Assembly: GCF_000317475.1 (NCBI RefSeq)
Contig: NC_019729.1
Location: forward strand, 496,001 to 560,000
DNA from: Oscillatoria nigro-viridis PCC 7112
GTDB lineage: Bacteria > Cyanobacteriota > Cyanobacteriia > Cyanobacteriales > Microcoleaceae
Direction of reading: 5' to 3'
Length of the DNA stretch: 64,000 bases
Shown: positions 38,765 to 47,684 of the stretch, piece after piece
Numbering within the stretch: the stretch's first letter is position 1
How the letters are laid out: each line of letters opens with the position of its first letter
The notes under the pieces: model-generated
Told to the model about the DNA's origin: nothing
Seen by the model: the letters and a program-made list of their open reading frames with translations, nothing else
The model's database searches: none
Position numbers and translations under genes: made by a program

Positions 38765-39940
38765 ATGCAGTCAGGAGTATTTTTTGCTTCCGTTCTTTCG
38801 ACATTAAAAAAACGCTACTTTTGGATTTCGCTGTTGTTTTGGCTGGCAATGGTAGCCCCAGCGCAGGCCGCGCTGATCTTGCGAGTGGCGGTACAAGACG
38901 GGGCAAGTCAGGTAAAAGTCGGCAGTTCTACTAAGGCTGCAATCCGCGACGGTAGCGGGCGCAATTTGGGCGAACTGCCGGCAAACAGTTCTCAGTCAGC
39001 TCAATTTCGATCGGGAACAGTGGCGATCGGTCGCTGGGCCGCCAACCAAGTTTGGATCGAGCCGACGGGAAACGGTTATGTTTGGATTGGCGATCGTTGG
39101 TATCGGGGGCGCACGCTTCTAGTTCCCGAAAAAGGAGCCTTGACTGCCGTCAACTACGTCGATATCGAACAATATCTCTACAGCGTTCTCGGCGCCGAAA
39201 TGAGTAGCAATTGGCCTCAAGAAGCTTTGAAAGCCCAAGCAGTCGCCGCCCGTTCCTACGCTATCCACCAGCGCCTCAAAAGCGAAACCGAGCTTTACGA
39301 CGTGGACAGCACTCAGTCTTCGCAGGTTTACAAAGGACTGCAAACAGAATCTTCTAGCACTTATTCCGCAGTCGATGCCACCGCCGGTCAAGTTCTTGCC
39401 TACAACGGTCAGATTATTTTAGCCGTTTTCCACTCTGCCTCTGGGGGACATACTGAAAATGTCGAGGATGTTTGGACGGAACCTCTGCCTTACCTGCGTG
39501 CTGTTCCTGACTTCGACCAAGGGGCGCCAGTTTACCAATGGAAAGAAAATTTTTCTCGGGCTCAAATCAGCAGTAAGATTTCTGGCGTGGGCAATGTGAT
39601 CTCGATGAAGCCAGAACGGACTACCGCTTACGGCAGCGTTTTGAGGATGAAAGTAGTCGGAGATGGCGGTTCTAGGGTCATGACAGGCGCAGATTTACGC
39701 CGGGTTTTAAATTTGAGGAGTACGCGGTTTACCGTGATTCCTCAGTATGGGGGTGGTGGGAACCCAAGAAACAGCGGCCAAGCTCCTATCGGTTTTCAAG
39801 TTGCTGGCAAAGGTTTCGGTCATGCTGTAGGAATGAGTCAGTGGGGGGCCTACAATTTGGCCAGACAGGGATACGGCTACCAGCAGATTTTGTTGCACTA
39901 TTACCGAGGTGCTACTTTGGCTAGAATTGCAGTGCAGTAA
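38765..39940 (+). CDS. SpoIID/LytB domain secreted protein
   Basis: 391 residues with a signal peptide (residues about 16-38, cleavage after AQA). The SpoIID/LytB domain (about 130-385) includes GAEMSSNWPQEALKAQAVAA, SYAIHQ, HSASGGHTENVEDVW and the ending GKGFGHAVGMSQWGAYNLA. Sporulating bacteria use SpoIID as a glycan-strand lytic transglycosylase; cyanobacterial homologs probably work in peptidoglycan remodelling. The conserved Glu in GAEM, which corresponds to the proposed catalytic Glu, is present. An SH3-like N-terminal region (40-110) may bind wall polymer. Single gene. Confidence 0.88.
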   Translation: MQSGVFFASVLSTLKKRYFWISLLFWLAMVAPAQAALILRVAVQDGASQVKVGSSTKAAIRDGSGRNLGELPANSSQSAQFRSGTVAIGRWAANQVWIEPTGNGYVWIGDRWYRGRTLLVPEKGALTAVNYVDIEQYLYSVLGAEMSSNWPQEALKAQAVAARSYAIHQRLKSETELYDVDSTQSSQVYKGLQTESSSTYSAVDATAGQVLAYNGQIILAVFHSASGGHTENVEDVWTEPLPYLRAVPDFDQGAPVYQWKENFSRAQISSKISGVGNVISMKPERTTAYGSVLRMKVVGDGGSRVMTGADLRRVLNLRSTRFTVIPQYGGGGNPRNSGQAPIGFQVAGKGFGHAVGMSQWGAYNLARQGYGYQQILLHYYRGATLARIAVQ

Positions 39941-40274
39941 CTGCTGGGAATGGAGAAGAAAGAAGGAAGTTCGGCAACGGATTCGCTTTCGTGGTATGTA
40001 ACTGATGTTAGGGGGAAGGAAGAAGGAAGAAGGGGGAAGGAAGAAGGAAGAAGGAAGAAGGGAAAAACAGCTATTCCTGTATCCGTGGCTTCGGTGTCCT
40101 GAATACAGGGAATGGGGAATAGGGAACCTGTACGGCCCTTCGACTTCGCTCAGGAACCGCGTAGTGGAAGGCCAGGAACCCCGTAGCCGAAGGATTGAAA
40201 ATTGGAAATTGGAAATTGGGAATGACTAATGACTAATGACTAATGACCGATCGCTAACTACATTAAGGATTGCT
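39941..40274. repeat. Gene-free spacer with purine-rich and dispersed repeats
   Basis: 334 bp. It includes a GGAAGAAGGAAGAAGGG run (about 40012-40060), a GACTTCGCTCAGGAACC element (about 40142) followed by GTAGTGGAAGGCCAGGAACC, and ATTGGAAATTGGAAATTGGG and TGACTAATGACTAATGAC runs. Nothing coding seen. All appear to be low-complexity or dispersed repeats. Confidence 0.7.
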
Positions 40275-40499
40275 ATGCAAAAGTGGGAGTATTTATTTGT
40301 GGATGCGAATATGTATCCTTTTGGAAACAAGCTGATTAGTTTATATGTAAACGGTGAAGAACAGCGAGATTGGAAACAAGGCTCGCTGCATCTATTTGTC
40401 AATCATTTGGGCGAGGAGGGATGGGAACTTGTGGCTCTAGATCACGACTCCAAGTATGACCAAAATTGTTTGATTTTTAAACGCCCTAAGCTTATTTAA
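40275..40499 (+). CDS. Small DUF4177-like protein
   Basis: 74 residues from ATG 40275 (MQKWEYLFVDANMYP). An ATG at 40236 lies inside the TGACTAATGAC repeat and is unlikely. The start WEYLF and the late LFVNHLGEEGWELVALDHD are typical of DUF4177-like proteins, small single-domain folds of unknown function that end in an FKRP-like strand (LIFKRPKLI here). No partner gene nearby. Probably soluble and cytoplasmic. Confidence 0.65.
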   Translation: MQKWEYLFVDANMYPFGNKLISLYVNGEEQRDWKQGSLHLFVNHLGEEGWELVALDHDSKYDQNCLIFKRPKLI

Positions 40500-40692
40500 T
40501 AAAAGTCGGAGTATAAAAACTTCTGACATCAATAAATATTGATATTTTCCACAATTATTAGCAACGAGCTGAAAGCCCGTTCCCCAACAAAGATATTTTA
40601 TTGTGGAACAAGCATTTTGCCTATTCTTAAAAAGGTTGCCAGATTTTATTGCAACCTAACTTAACAACAAACAACTGTTTTTTTCATTAGTA

Positions 40693-42009
40693 TTACAAGT
40701 TTTCCGAGCGATCGATCCTGCGCTGCCATTCGGCATCTATTTTTGCTGACTGTTCTAGTTCTTGTTGGGTTAATTCGGTTTCTGTTGTATAAGCTAAGTC
40801 TTCTCCAGTCAGAACGTTTTCTGCTGCAAATTCCCGGGCGTAGGCCAGTTTTTTGAGCAAGTTGGCATCGGGTTCGTTTAATAACATTGCTCGCTTTTGG
40901 CGCTTTTGATTGCGGGATTCTATCCGACTATTTTTCCACTGAATCCAGAAGTAGCGAATTAAAGGAATTGCGAGAAATCCGACGCCATAAATCAGGAGGA
41001 TTGGATAAATAGCGCTGACGAAACCAATAAATCCACCTGCGATCGCACTATTGCTTAATAGATTCCCTAAAACTAACGCACCGACAATATTGACGGCTCC
41101 TAACCCTGCTGCGAGCATGATTTGTCCTGAACTGGCGTTGCTGAAACGCCACAGCATTTCTCGCAAATAAGCTGCTACTGGTTCAGAATTTCTCTCGGTG
41201 GCTGTGGTTTGCAATTGCGGAAAGTGGTAAACTATTTGCCCTTCGGGACTGACTTCGGGGCGGCCGTCAAAACGGGCGAGGGCTGGTAACATATATTGTT
41301 CGTATTCTCGGCTGTATCCCTGTCCGAGATTGTCGAGATAGGGGGCAATTTGTTCGGCGGCGACTGCGCCTCGATTGTTGCGAATTGCCGTGGCAATATC
41401 GCTCCATTTACGCTCTTCTAGATTGTGATTGGGATTGCCATCTCCAAAGAGAAAGGAGAAAACTGCTTCCAGAAAACTCATCTGGGGTTTTTGGTCAGTT
41501 AAGCGCGATCGCTGCTGGTAGTATGGTTCGTCATGGTTCCAGTAAAATATCCAGATTAAGTCGTTCCAGAAGTAGGGAAAAAAGGAAAAGCCGCCGCCTC
41601 TGCCGCCCCCGCCGCCACCGTCTCCTCCTCCTCCTCCTCCGTTATTGCTGTCGCCGCTGGAGAGTAAAATCGTGATAGCAACAAAAATTAAGAGGATAGA
41701 AGCTACCAGCACTATGCCGAAAGATATCCGAATCAGATAAAATAGAACACGCCAGATTTTTTGCCACCATTCCTGCAACTGCAAGCGCAAGAATTTGTTT
41801 CGCAAAATATCTCGAAAGTTTTTGGGAAATAGGTAGGCAATGTCGCCGGATTCTGCTACTTGCAGGTTGCCGCCTGCTTCGGAGGCGAGGGTTAACAGTT
41901 CTCGTTGGGCAAAATTGACATCTAATCCAGCTTTTGCCGCCACGTCTCCAACCGTAACGCGGTAGCCAAGTTGTTCGACGGCTTGCATAATGGTGGGATT
42001 CGGAGCCAT
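40693..42009 (-). CDS. Membrane protein with winged-helix-like start and poly-Gly loop
   Basis: 438 residues. Residues 1-70 (MQAVEQLGYRVTVGDVAAKA...) look like a winged-helix module. A strong transmembrane helix lies at about 88-118, followed by a glycine-rich loop (GGGGGGDGGGGGGRGGG, about 122-140), a Trp/Phe/Tyr-rich re-entrant-like segment, a soluble middle, and a hydrophobic region at about 295-345 with at least two helices. The tail is charged. I know it as a conserved cyanobacterial protein of unknown function; no annotation can be defended. Transcribed away from ycf3. Confidence 0.7.
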   Translation of the reverse strand: MAPNPTIMQAVEQLGYRVTVGDVAAKAGLDVNFAQRELLTLASEAGGNLQVAESGDIAYLFPKNFRDILRNKFLRLQLQEWWQKIWRVLFYLIRISFGIVLVASILLIFVAITILLSSGDSNNGGGGGGDGGGGGGRGGGFSFFPYFWNDLIWIFYWNHDEPYYQQRSRLTDQKPQMSFLEAVFSFLFGDGNPNHNLEERKWSDIATAIRNNRGAVAAEQIAPYLDNLGQGYSREYEQYMLPALARFDGRPEVSPEGQIVYHFPQLQTTATERNSEPVAAYLREMLWRFSNASSGQIMLAAGLGAVNIVGALVLGNLLSNSAIAGGFIGFVSAIYPILLIYGVGFLAIPLIRYFWIQWKNSRIESRNQKRQKRAMLLNEPDANLLKKLAYAREFAAENVLTGEDLAYTTETELTQQELEQSAKIDAEWQRRIDRSENL

Positions 42010-42432
42010 AGGTTTCTCTCTGTGAAAATTACCCGGTTATTTTTATTATATATTGCGGGAATTGGAGCGGGTTTTGGCGATCGCGTTTCTGATTTTTTTG
42101 CTGCCCTTGACTTTGGGGCCAAATATTGCTAGTGTTTTGCCGAATAACTTTTAAGTGTTGCCTGAACCCGGATAGCTTAATAAAACTTTGCGATTGAATT
42201 TCTCTTCGGCAGGCTATTTGCGGGTTTGCTCTGAGGGTCAAGAAGGGGGGATTATGGGTACAGTTAGTAGGGTAGGGCCCGCGATCGCCCGTTGGCGTTA
42301 GCTTTCTCGATCCGAAGGCAAGCCCTAGAACAGGATCGCCCCTGCACTCTAAAGCAAAACTTTTCCCTTCGGCGCGGGTTTTTGTAAGTTTTGTGTAGAG
42401 TGCCAGAGATATGTTAAAGAAATCTAGTTTTT

Positions 42433-42461
42433 TTGCAAGTCTTGCAAGAGTTCTATAAAAT
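42433..42461 (+). promoter_or_regulatory. Candidate sigma70-type promoter for ycf3
   Basis: TTGCAA (42433-42438), a 17-bp spacer and TAAAAT (42456-42461), about 175 bp upstream of the ycf3 ATG. It is the best pair in the 627-bp spacer 42010-42636. The rest of the spacer shows no gene: an ORF upstream of ycf3 in the same frame (from 42514) reads as untranslated leader, because family members begin at [10 protein letters not shown]. Confidence 0.35.
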
Positions 42462-42636
42462 AGATAGAGCTTGCGCGGGTGTTAAACCCAAGGGCGTGTT
42501 TTAAGGTTCGCAGTTGCGATCGACTAAAATTTTTAGCGCCCTCAACACAACGGCCCACTACAACAGTGGCGCAATTATTAATAGCAAAACTTTACAGGCT
42601 AATTTTTCTGATTGGCCGCTAACCAAAGAATCGCAT

Positions 42637-43158
42637 ATGCCAAGAACTCAACGCAACGATAACTTTATTGACAAAAGTTTCACGGTAATGGCTGATATCA
42701 TCCTCAAGATTATGCCGGCCAAAAAGCAGGCGAAGGAAGCTTTTGCTTATTACCGGGATGGTATGTCAGCTCAAGCAGATGGCGAATATGCTGAAGCGCT
42801 CGACAATTATCATGAAGCGCTGAAGTTGGAGGAAGATCCTTACGATCGCAGTTATGTCTTGTACAATATGGGCCTGATCCATACTAGCAACGGCGAACAC
42901 GATAAAGCTTTGGAGTATTACAGCGAGGCCCTGGAACTCAATCCGAGAATGCCGCAAGCGCTGAATAATATTGCTGTGATTTATCACTATCAAGGCGAAA
43001 AGGAAAAGGAAGCAGGCAATATTGAAGCGGCTGAAGGGCTGTTTGATAAAGCTGCGGATTATTGGAAAGAGGCTATTCGATTGGCCCCGAACAATTACAT
43101 TGAGGTACAAAATTGGCTGAAGACGACAGGTCGATCGCAGATTGATGTGTATTTTTAA
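42637..43158 (+). CDS. ycf3: Photosystem I assembly protein Ycf3
   Basis: 173 residues from ATG 42637 ([20 protein letters not shown]). Thylakoid-associated chaperone needed to assemble PSI subunits such as PsaA and PsaD. Three TPR units are seen: [20 protein letters not shown] (about 35-68), [20 protein letters not shown] (about 72-105) and [20 protein letters not shown] (about 109-155, with an inserted stretch). The TPR positions and C-terminal end are standard for cyanobacterial and plastid Ycf3. Strong marker of a photosynthetic host. Confidence 0.97.
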   Translation: MPRTQRNDNFIDKSFTVMADIILKIMPAKKQAKEAFAYYRDGMSAQADGEYAEALDNYHEALKLEEDPYDRSYVLYNMGLIHTSNGEHDKALEYYSEALELNPRMPQALNNIAVIYHYQGEKEKEAGNIEAAEGLFDKAADYWKEAIRLAPNNYIEVQNWLKTTGRSQIDVYF

Positions 43159-43162
43159 CTAT

Positions 43163-43340
43163 GATGGGAATCGGGCATGGGGCATGGGGCATGGGGCATA
43201 GTTAGTAGTTAATAGTTGGTAGTTAGTCGTTTCTATAATCACAAATAACCAATTTTTAATTACCACTTCCCTATCCCCAATTCCCAATGCCCAATGCCCC
43301 ATTCTCCATTCCCCATTCCCCATTCCCCATTCCCGATTTT
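43163..43340. repeat. Low-complexity repeats between ycf3 and gatC
   Basis: GGGCATGGGGCATGGGGCAT (about 43174) and, nearer gatC, CCCAATGCCCAATGCCCCAT then CATTCCCCATTCCCCATTCC (to 43335), forming an inverted pair of slippage-type arrays. The second array reaches 8 bp from the gatC ATG, so gatC lacks a normal ribosome-binding site. Confidence 0.8.
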
Positions 43341-43341
43341 T

Positions 43342-43623
43342 ATGATTGACAGAGAAGAAGTTCGGAAAGTAGCGAATTTAGCGAGATTGGAATTAACGCC
43401 GGAAGAAGAAGAGCAGTTTACCGGTCAACTCAACGGTATTTTGGATTATTTCGAGCAGTTGAGCGAACTAGATACGAGTAAGGTGCAGCCGACAACGCGG
43501 GCGATCGATGTTAGTAATGTAATGCGATCGGACGATTTGCAACCTTTTCCCAAGCGAGAAAGTATTTTGGAGGGATCTCCCGATCGCGATGGGGAGTTTT
43601 TTAAAGTGCCTAAGATTATGTAG
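43342..43623 (+). CDS. gatC: Glu-tRNA(Gln)/Asp-tRNA(Asn) amidotransferase subunit C
   Basis: 93 residues from ATG 43342 (MIDREEVRKVANLARLELTP); a start at 43294 would translate a simple repeat into a PHSPFPI array and is rejected. GatC is the small scaffold that joins GatA and GatB in the amidotransferase that makes Gln-tRNA(Gln). Blocks FTGQLNGILDYFEQLSELDT, PTTRAIDVSNVMRSD and the C-terminal GEFFKVPKIM are complete. GatA and GatB genes are not nearby, the usual scattering in cyanobacteria. Confidence 0.95.
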   Translation: MIDREEVRKVANLARLELTPEEEEQFTGQLNGILDYFEQLSELDTSKVQPTTRAIDVSNVMRSDDLQPFPKRESILEGSPDRDGEFFKVPKIM

Positions 43624-43832
43624 AGTTCCCGCTACTCACCTAACTGAGGAAAATCTATGCAGCGGCGGGCTAGCAATGCCTACCCCAAAAGCAGATTAAA
43701 TTAACTGTCGAACAGGTAATAAGTAAGCCCGGTAGAATCCACTCCACAAGCCGATTAAACTGATAGAAACCCAACACAATCTCGCTCATAGGGATAAGTC
43801 TGTAGCGTTCATTCTTGGGGTAAAAAATAGTC

Positions 43833-44549
43833 ATGTACGTATTAATTGGTGGAGCAGGAATGACGGGGCTGGGTTTAGCCCAGCAGCTCTTAAAAGTCGG
43901 TCATACGGTTGCCATCATCGATGCCGACCCGCTTGCCTGTCGCTTTGCTCGTGAAAAAATCGGAGTGATGGCATTTGAAGGCAGTGCGGTGAGTACAGCG
44001 GTTCTTCTGGAAGCGGGAATTAAACAAGCAAACGCAGTCGTTGCAGCACTCAGGGATGATGCACTCAATTTAGCGCTGATTACCCTATCCAGGAGCTATG
44101 GCCTTTCCCATATTGTGGTGCGAATGCGCGATCGCGAATTCATGGAAGCGTATCGACTTGCCGGAGCCAGTCACATCATCAGCACTATTGATTTGGCAGT
44201 TGCATCAATGGCGAATGCGATTGAATATCCCCAAATCGAGTCGATGATGCACTTTGAACACGGGCAAGTCGAGGTACTAAAGCTGCCAGTTCCAGGCGAT
44301 TGCAAGGTCGCAGGTCGCACCGTTGCTCAAATTGCTCAAGACCCCCGCTTTCCTACAGGTTCGCTGATTATTGGTTATCAATGCCATGCCTGCGCCAATC
44401 TGGAGATTCCGAACGGCAATACTGTTCTTGAATCAGGCTCTACCATTCTCGTTGTTACTCGTCCAGAGCTAGTTCACCAGATGATTGATTACCTCGGCAT
44501 TCGCGCTAGTCATCTGCCAACCTTAGAAGTTTCTCATCCAAATCTTTGA
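43833..44549 (+). CDS. TrkA-type NAD-binding potassium-transport regulator
   Basis: 238 residues. RCK/TrkA-N domain with GGAGMTGLGLAQQLLKVGH (nucleotide loop, residues 6-24), acidic IDADP at strand 2 and VVRMRDREF, followed by a TrkA-C domain (about 150-225, VEVLKLPVPGDCKVAGRT). Such proteins gate K+ channels or transporters in response to NAD(H) or c-di-AMP. No membrane subunit is adjacent; instead it converges on a Na+/H+ antiporter gene, overlapping its 3' end by 44 bp. Probably both serve monovalent-cation homeostasis. Confidence 0.85.
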   Translation: MYVLIGGAGMTGLGLAQQLLKVGHTVAIIDADPLACRFAREKIGVMAFEGSAVSTAVLLEAGIKQANAVVAALRDDALNLALITLSRSYGLSHIVVRMRDREFMEAYRLAGASHIISTIDLAVASMANAIEYPQIESMMHFEHGQVEVLKLPVPGDCKVAGRTVAQIAQDPRFPTGSLIIGYQCHACANLEIPNGNTVLESGSTILVVTRPELVHQMIDYLGIRASHLPTLEVSHPNL

Positions 44550-46137
44550 TGTAAGGCTCAACCAGATCCTCTGGAACAATTCGCTTGCGGAGGGCATCGC
44601 TAACGGCTCCTTTTTCTGCTAGGAGCAATCGCCGTCGAATCGTATCTAACCCGCTGCGATCGCCCTGTGGTTGCCCGGCCCGATGTTGATTGTAGAGATC
44701 GCGCAGCACTCGCTCAGACTGTGCTACTCGTGCTTGATACGATGCCCATAACTCCTCGTAAACTGCCTTCGGCAACACGCCAGATTTCAGCAAACTATCT
44801 AGCTCATCTTGAGCCGCTTTGGAAGCGATCAACTGAATCTGTAACTGCCCAGCTTCCTGCATTACATCAGAAACACGGCTGATTTGTAACCGTTTTACCA
44901 TCCACGGCAAACTTAATCCCTGTCCTACCAGGGAGAATAAAACTGCACCGAAAACCAGCGCAATGATGTTATCTCGTCCTGTCAATCCCAGAGGAATACT
45001 CAGCGCCAGTGCCATCGAGAGTGAGCCTTTAATGTTTCCCAGAAACAGAATGTGCTGCCAGCGCAGGGGAATCGGACGATCGAACCACCGCAGCCCCGCT
45101 AACAACAGATAGACCGAGAGAATCCGTCCCAGTTGATACGCCAAAATGACGAACAGGATGGATGGCAAAATTCTCCACAGCGTCAGCGGGTTAATCTCAA
45201 TGCCGATCAGCAGAAAAATAAATGTATTGACCCCAAAACCAGCGTACTCCCAGAAGCTCAGTAGCGTAATTCGATCCGAGGCTGAGGTACTGCGAGAAAG
45301 CCCCAGATTGCCAAAAATGAGTCCGGCGATAACCACAGCCACCGCACCGGATACCCCAAAAAATTGCCCGATCTGGAATGTTCCTAACGCCAGCGCAACG
45401 GTCAGCAAGAGACTACTCAACGGGTCATTTAATCGAACAAATATCGGCAGACTCAAGTAACCTAAGATGACACCCACGAGTCCCCCACCCAAGGCAACCA
45501 CCAGCAGTTCTTTAAGTCCTCCCACGACGGTAAGAGAACCTGTAGCATAAACGACTAGAATCAAATTGAATGAAACCAGCGCAGCCGCATCATTGAACAG
45601 CGTTTCTCCTTCCACGATGGTGGATAGCCGGGAAGGCACGCGGATCTCCTTAAAGACCGCGATCATTGAGACTGTATCAGTGTTTGCCAGAATGACTCCG
45701 ATCAGCAACGCTGGAATCCAGTCTAGCCCCAGCCCAAATTTAACCAGAACAGCGATAATTGCTGAGGAAAAGATCGAGCCTGGACCCGCCAGCAGGGCGA
45801 TCGGCTTAAAGGTGCTGCGGAGACGGCTGATATCAGTATTGATAGCTGCTTCAAAAATCAGAATTGGTAGGAAAAGATTTAATACTAAAGAGGGGTCTAA
45901 ACCAATTCGACGCGACAATACCTCCGTAATGGGCAAGCCTGCTAACACTAAGCCCGTCACATAGGGAATTCGCAACTGTTGGGTTACGAGTGCCACAACA
46001 GTTGCAATCAGCAGCAGAACGATCGAGATGATGACCAATTCAGGAATGCCTCCTGCCGTTGGGCTATTGGTAGCAGGATTGCTGCCCAAGGGAGGTGCTT
46101 GCGCTACAATCGACTCGATCGCCGATACTCCTCTCAT
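44506..46137 (-). CDS. CPA1-type Na+(K+)/H+ antiporter
   Basis: 543 residues with about twelve hydrophobic stretches (residues 33-420). It exchanges Na+ or K+ for H+ at the plasma membrane. Key residues: ANTDTVSMIAVFKE (about 168) and EGETLFNDAAALVSFNLIL with the ion-binding Asp preceded by Asn. A cytoplasmic tail (about 425-543) is helical, with a run of charged residues such as SQSERVLRDLYNQHRAGQPQ. The first 30 residues are Ser/Pro/Ala-rich before the first helix. Its 3' end overlaps the TrkA-type gene convergently. Confidence 0.88.
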   Translation of the reverse strand: MRGVSAIESIVAQAPPLGSNPATNSPTAGGIPELVIISIVLLLIATVVALVTQQLRIPYVTGLVLAGLPITEVLSRRIGLDPSLVLNLFLPILIFEAAINTDISRLRSTFKPIALLAGPGSIFSSAIIAVLVKFGLGLDWIPALLIGVILANTDTVSMIAVFKEIRVPSRLSTIVEGETLFNDAAALVSFNLILVVYATGSLTVVGGLKELLVVALGGGLVGVILGYLSLPIFVRLNDPLSSLLLTVALALGTFQIGQFFGVSGAVAVVIAGLIFGNLGLSRSTSASDRITLLSFWEYAGFGVNTFIFLLIGIEINPLTLWRILPSILFVILAYQLGRILSVYLLLAGLRWFDRPIPLRWQHILFLGNIKGSLSMALALSIPLGLTGRDNIIALVFGAVLFSLVGQGLSLPWMVKRLQISRVSDVMQEAGQLQIQLIASKAAQDELDSLLKSGVLPKAVYEELWASYQARVAQSERVLRDLYNQHRAGQPQGDRSGLDTIRRRLLLAEKGAVSDALRKRIVPEDLVEPYIKDLDEKLLRLADD

Positions 46138-46200
46138 ACACTCGTTTTCCTCAAATAAATTGACAGATTAACTACGGTTTTAGTCTACAGGAGACGGTTG

Positions 46201-46397
46201 ACTGTGCTGTAGACGCAACTGCAATTCATGTGGTGTATTTGGATGAATGCTGATGAAGCTGAAACAAGATTTTTGGGTTGGTTGGGCGATCCGGGCGATC
46301 GTCATTACCTCTTGTTGGGGCCACACTACCTGACAAAGACAACAATCTGATATCGCTGCGATCGTCATTACCTCCTGTTGAGCCCAAACTGCCTTAC
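46201..46397 (+). pseudogene. Partial copies of the 5' end of the DUF3124 gene at 54280
   Basis: 46201-46354 resembles 54233-54385 at about four of five positions. It carries ATG 46253 and reads MKLKQDFWVGWAIRAIVITS then CWGHTT and a stop at 46331, so only the signal peptide and lipobox remain. A second overlapping fragment, GCGATCGTCATTACCTCCTG, lies at about 46357-46376 and repeats the lipobox region, ending near the TTAC at 46394. The orientation is the same as the intact gene, making direct repeats around 46.2-54.3 kb. Confidence 0.8.
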
Positions 46398-46763
46398 CAA
46401 AAAATTGGGTCTAAAGCCCGTTCCTTCTAGGACGACTTTTTATTCTTGGTCGTGATAATATTGTAATGTGGCTAGGGTATTCAACCACATTAAAAACCCA
46501 GTCGCCTGAAGGCAACGCACCTTGAAAACTGAAGTTATGGGCTTGGGCGCAGAAAAGCTTGCGCGGGTAAAAACTTCGAGCAACAAGTACCAGAGAAACC
46601 AGTATTTTGGGTTTTGAATTGTACCGTGGGGCACACGGGAACAAGACTCTGCAATGAGTCGAAAGCTTGAGGACAGAACCATCTCTGGTAAGTACAGGAA
46701 GCTGTACTTATTAAGTGGACTGAATGATACAAGAATCTCTGCCCTTCTAGGGCCCAGAGTTGT
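46398..46763 (+). mobile_element. Non-coding IS200/IS605-like (PATE-type) remnant
   Basis: About 365 bp that splits a fragment of the duplicated DUF3124 gene: sequence matching that gene ends at TTAC (46394-46397) and resumes with CAAAAAAGCAACAATCTGAT (about 46764). Each end has a hairpin with a CCTTCTAGG loop: CGTTCCTTCTAGGACG (about 46419-46434) and CTCTGCCCTTCTAGGGC (46737-46759). The preceding AAGAATCT and terminal GTTGTCAA look like right ends of tnpB elements. No ORF survives on the plus strand. Family assignment is from pattern memory only. Confidence 0.5.
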
Positions 46764-46936
46764 CAAAAAAGCAACAATCTGATACTGAGCGTAAAACTTC
46801 ACACGGGAGCATCTCATATTTGTAAAAACACTTCTTCTGACTCTTTCCTTCTGACTCTTTCCTCCTAGCTCCCAACTCCAATTTCTAGCTTAGCTGCTTT
46901 CCTTGAGATGCTCCCTTGTCCTTTCTTACCTTAAAT

Positions 46937-47464
46937 TTAGGTAGCATCACAGACACGCCACGTCAGAATCTCCCAACGTTTAAGGACAGGTTCAGCAATC
47001 ACGATCTCATTTTCTCTTGCCTCCACGACGATCAAATAATCTCCCTCGTTAAATCTGTTATTGTAAACTCTTGCTTGTTCTTCTGGCACCAACCATCCTT
47101 GAAGTGCGCCATAGAGACCGCCAGCAGTTGCAGCAATCCCACTTCCAAAGAAAGTTGCTAAAATGCTTTCTACCGCTACTGCCTGACCGAGACCGGGAAT
47201 TAGCAGGCTGCTGAGTCCAACAATTAAGGCTAGTGAACCTAGTCGTAGGCTGCCTAAGATCGCGCCTAATTGTGCGCCTGCTGCTCTTGTCATTAAAATT
47301 TGCTTCACGCCCAGAGATTCCAAATCATTATTGTCAGAAGGTTTAGCAATCACTGAAATCTTGTGCATGGGGAAGCCTCTGCTTTTTAGCTCAACTAGCG
47401 CCTGCTTTGCGTTTCGATGATTAGTAAATAGGCCGCTAGCACGTTTGAGGTTTTGGTAATTCAT
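46937..47464 (-). CDS. General stress protein 17M-like membrane-associated protein
   Basis: 175 residues. The N-terminal block SGLFTNHRNAKQALVELKSR followed by GFPMHKISVIAKP is the YflT/general-stress-17M fold, present in cyanobacterial proteins responding to light, salt or heavy-metal stress. Two glycine-rich hydrophobic helices (about 68-100 and 102-128, ILGSLRLGSLALIVGLSSL) act as glycine zippers. The end (GDYLIVVEARENEIVIAEPV) repeats the beta unit. Function: stress-related, mechanism unknown. Between the IS-like element and the P-type ATPase. Confidence 0.75.
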   Translation of the reverse strand: MNYQNLKRASGLFTNHRNAKQALVELKSRGFPMHKISVIAKPSDNNDLESLGVKQILMTRAAGAQLGAILGSLRLGSLALIVGLSSLLIPGLGQAVAVESILATFFGSGIAATAGGLYGALQGWLVPEEQARVYNNRFNEGDYLIVVEARENEIVIAEPVLKRWEILTWRVCDAT

Positions 47465-47509
47465 GAGAAATATTTAATCAACGCTACAAAATTGGTAAAT
47501 AGTGTTTCA

Positions 47510-47543
47510 GTTGACAGTTGACAGTTGACAGTTGACAGTTGAC
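47510..47543. repeat. GTTGACA tandem repeat
   Basis: Four to five uninterrupted GACAGTT units. Same word as at 18720, 30826 and 34300; no further structure. The spacer 47465-47684 holds nothing else recognisable. Confidence 0.85.
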
Positions 47544-47684
47544 CGCAAGAGGACGACCTCTACCTGGAAGTCCGAGGATTGGAGTAATGAATAGTCTTCT
47601 TTTAATTTCTCCCTACAAGGCTTGCGGCTTTAAACCAATTCTTTCTGCTAAAGCTGCTGTGAATAGCCGCATCACAAAAACTAC

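Noticed and set aside
42514..42636. N-terminal extension of ycf3
   Set aside because: The added 41 residues do not resemble any Ycf3; known family members begin at the MPRTQ position.
46440..46817. Minus-strand ORF of 125 codons in the IS-like remnant
   Set aside because: It spans the right-end hairpin and the junction to the DUF3124 fragment, and its translation has no family-like features.
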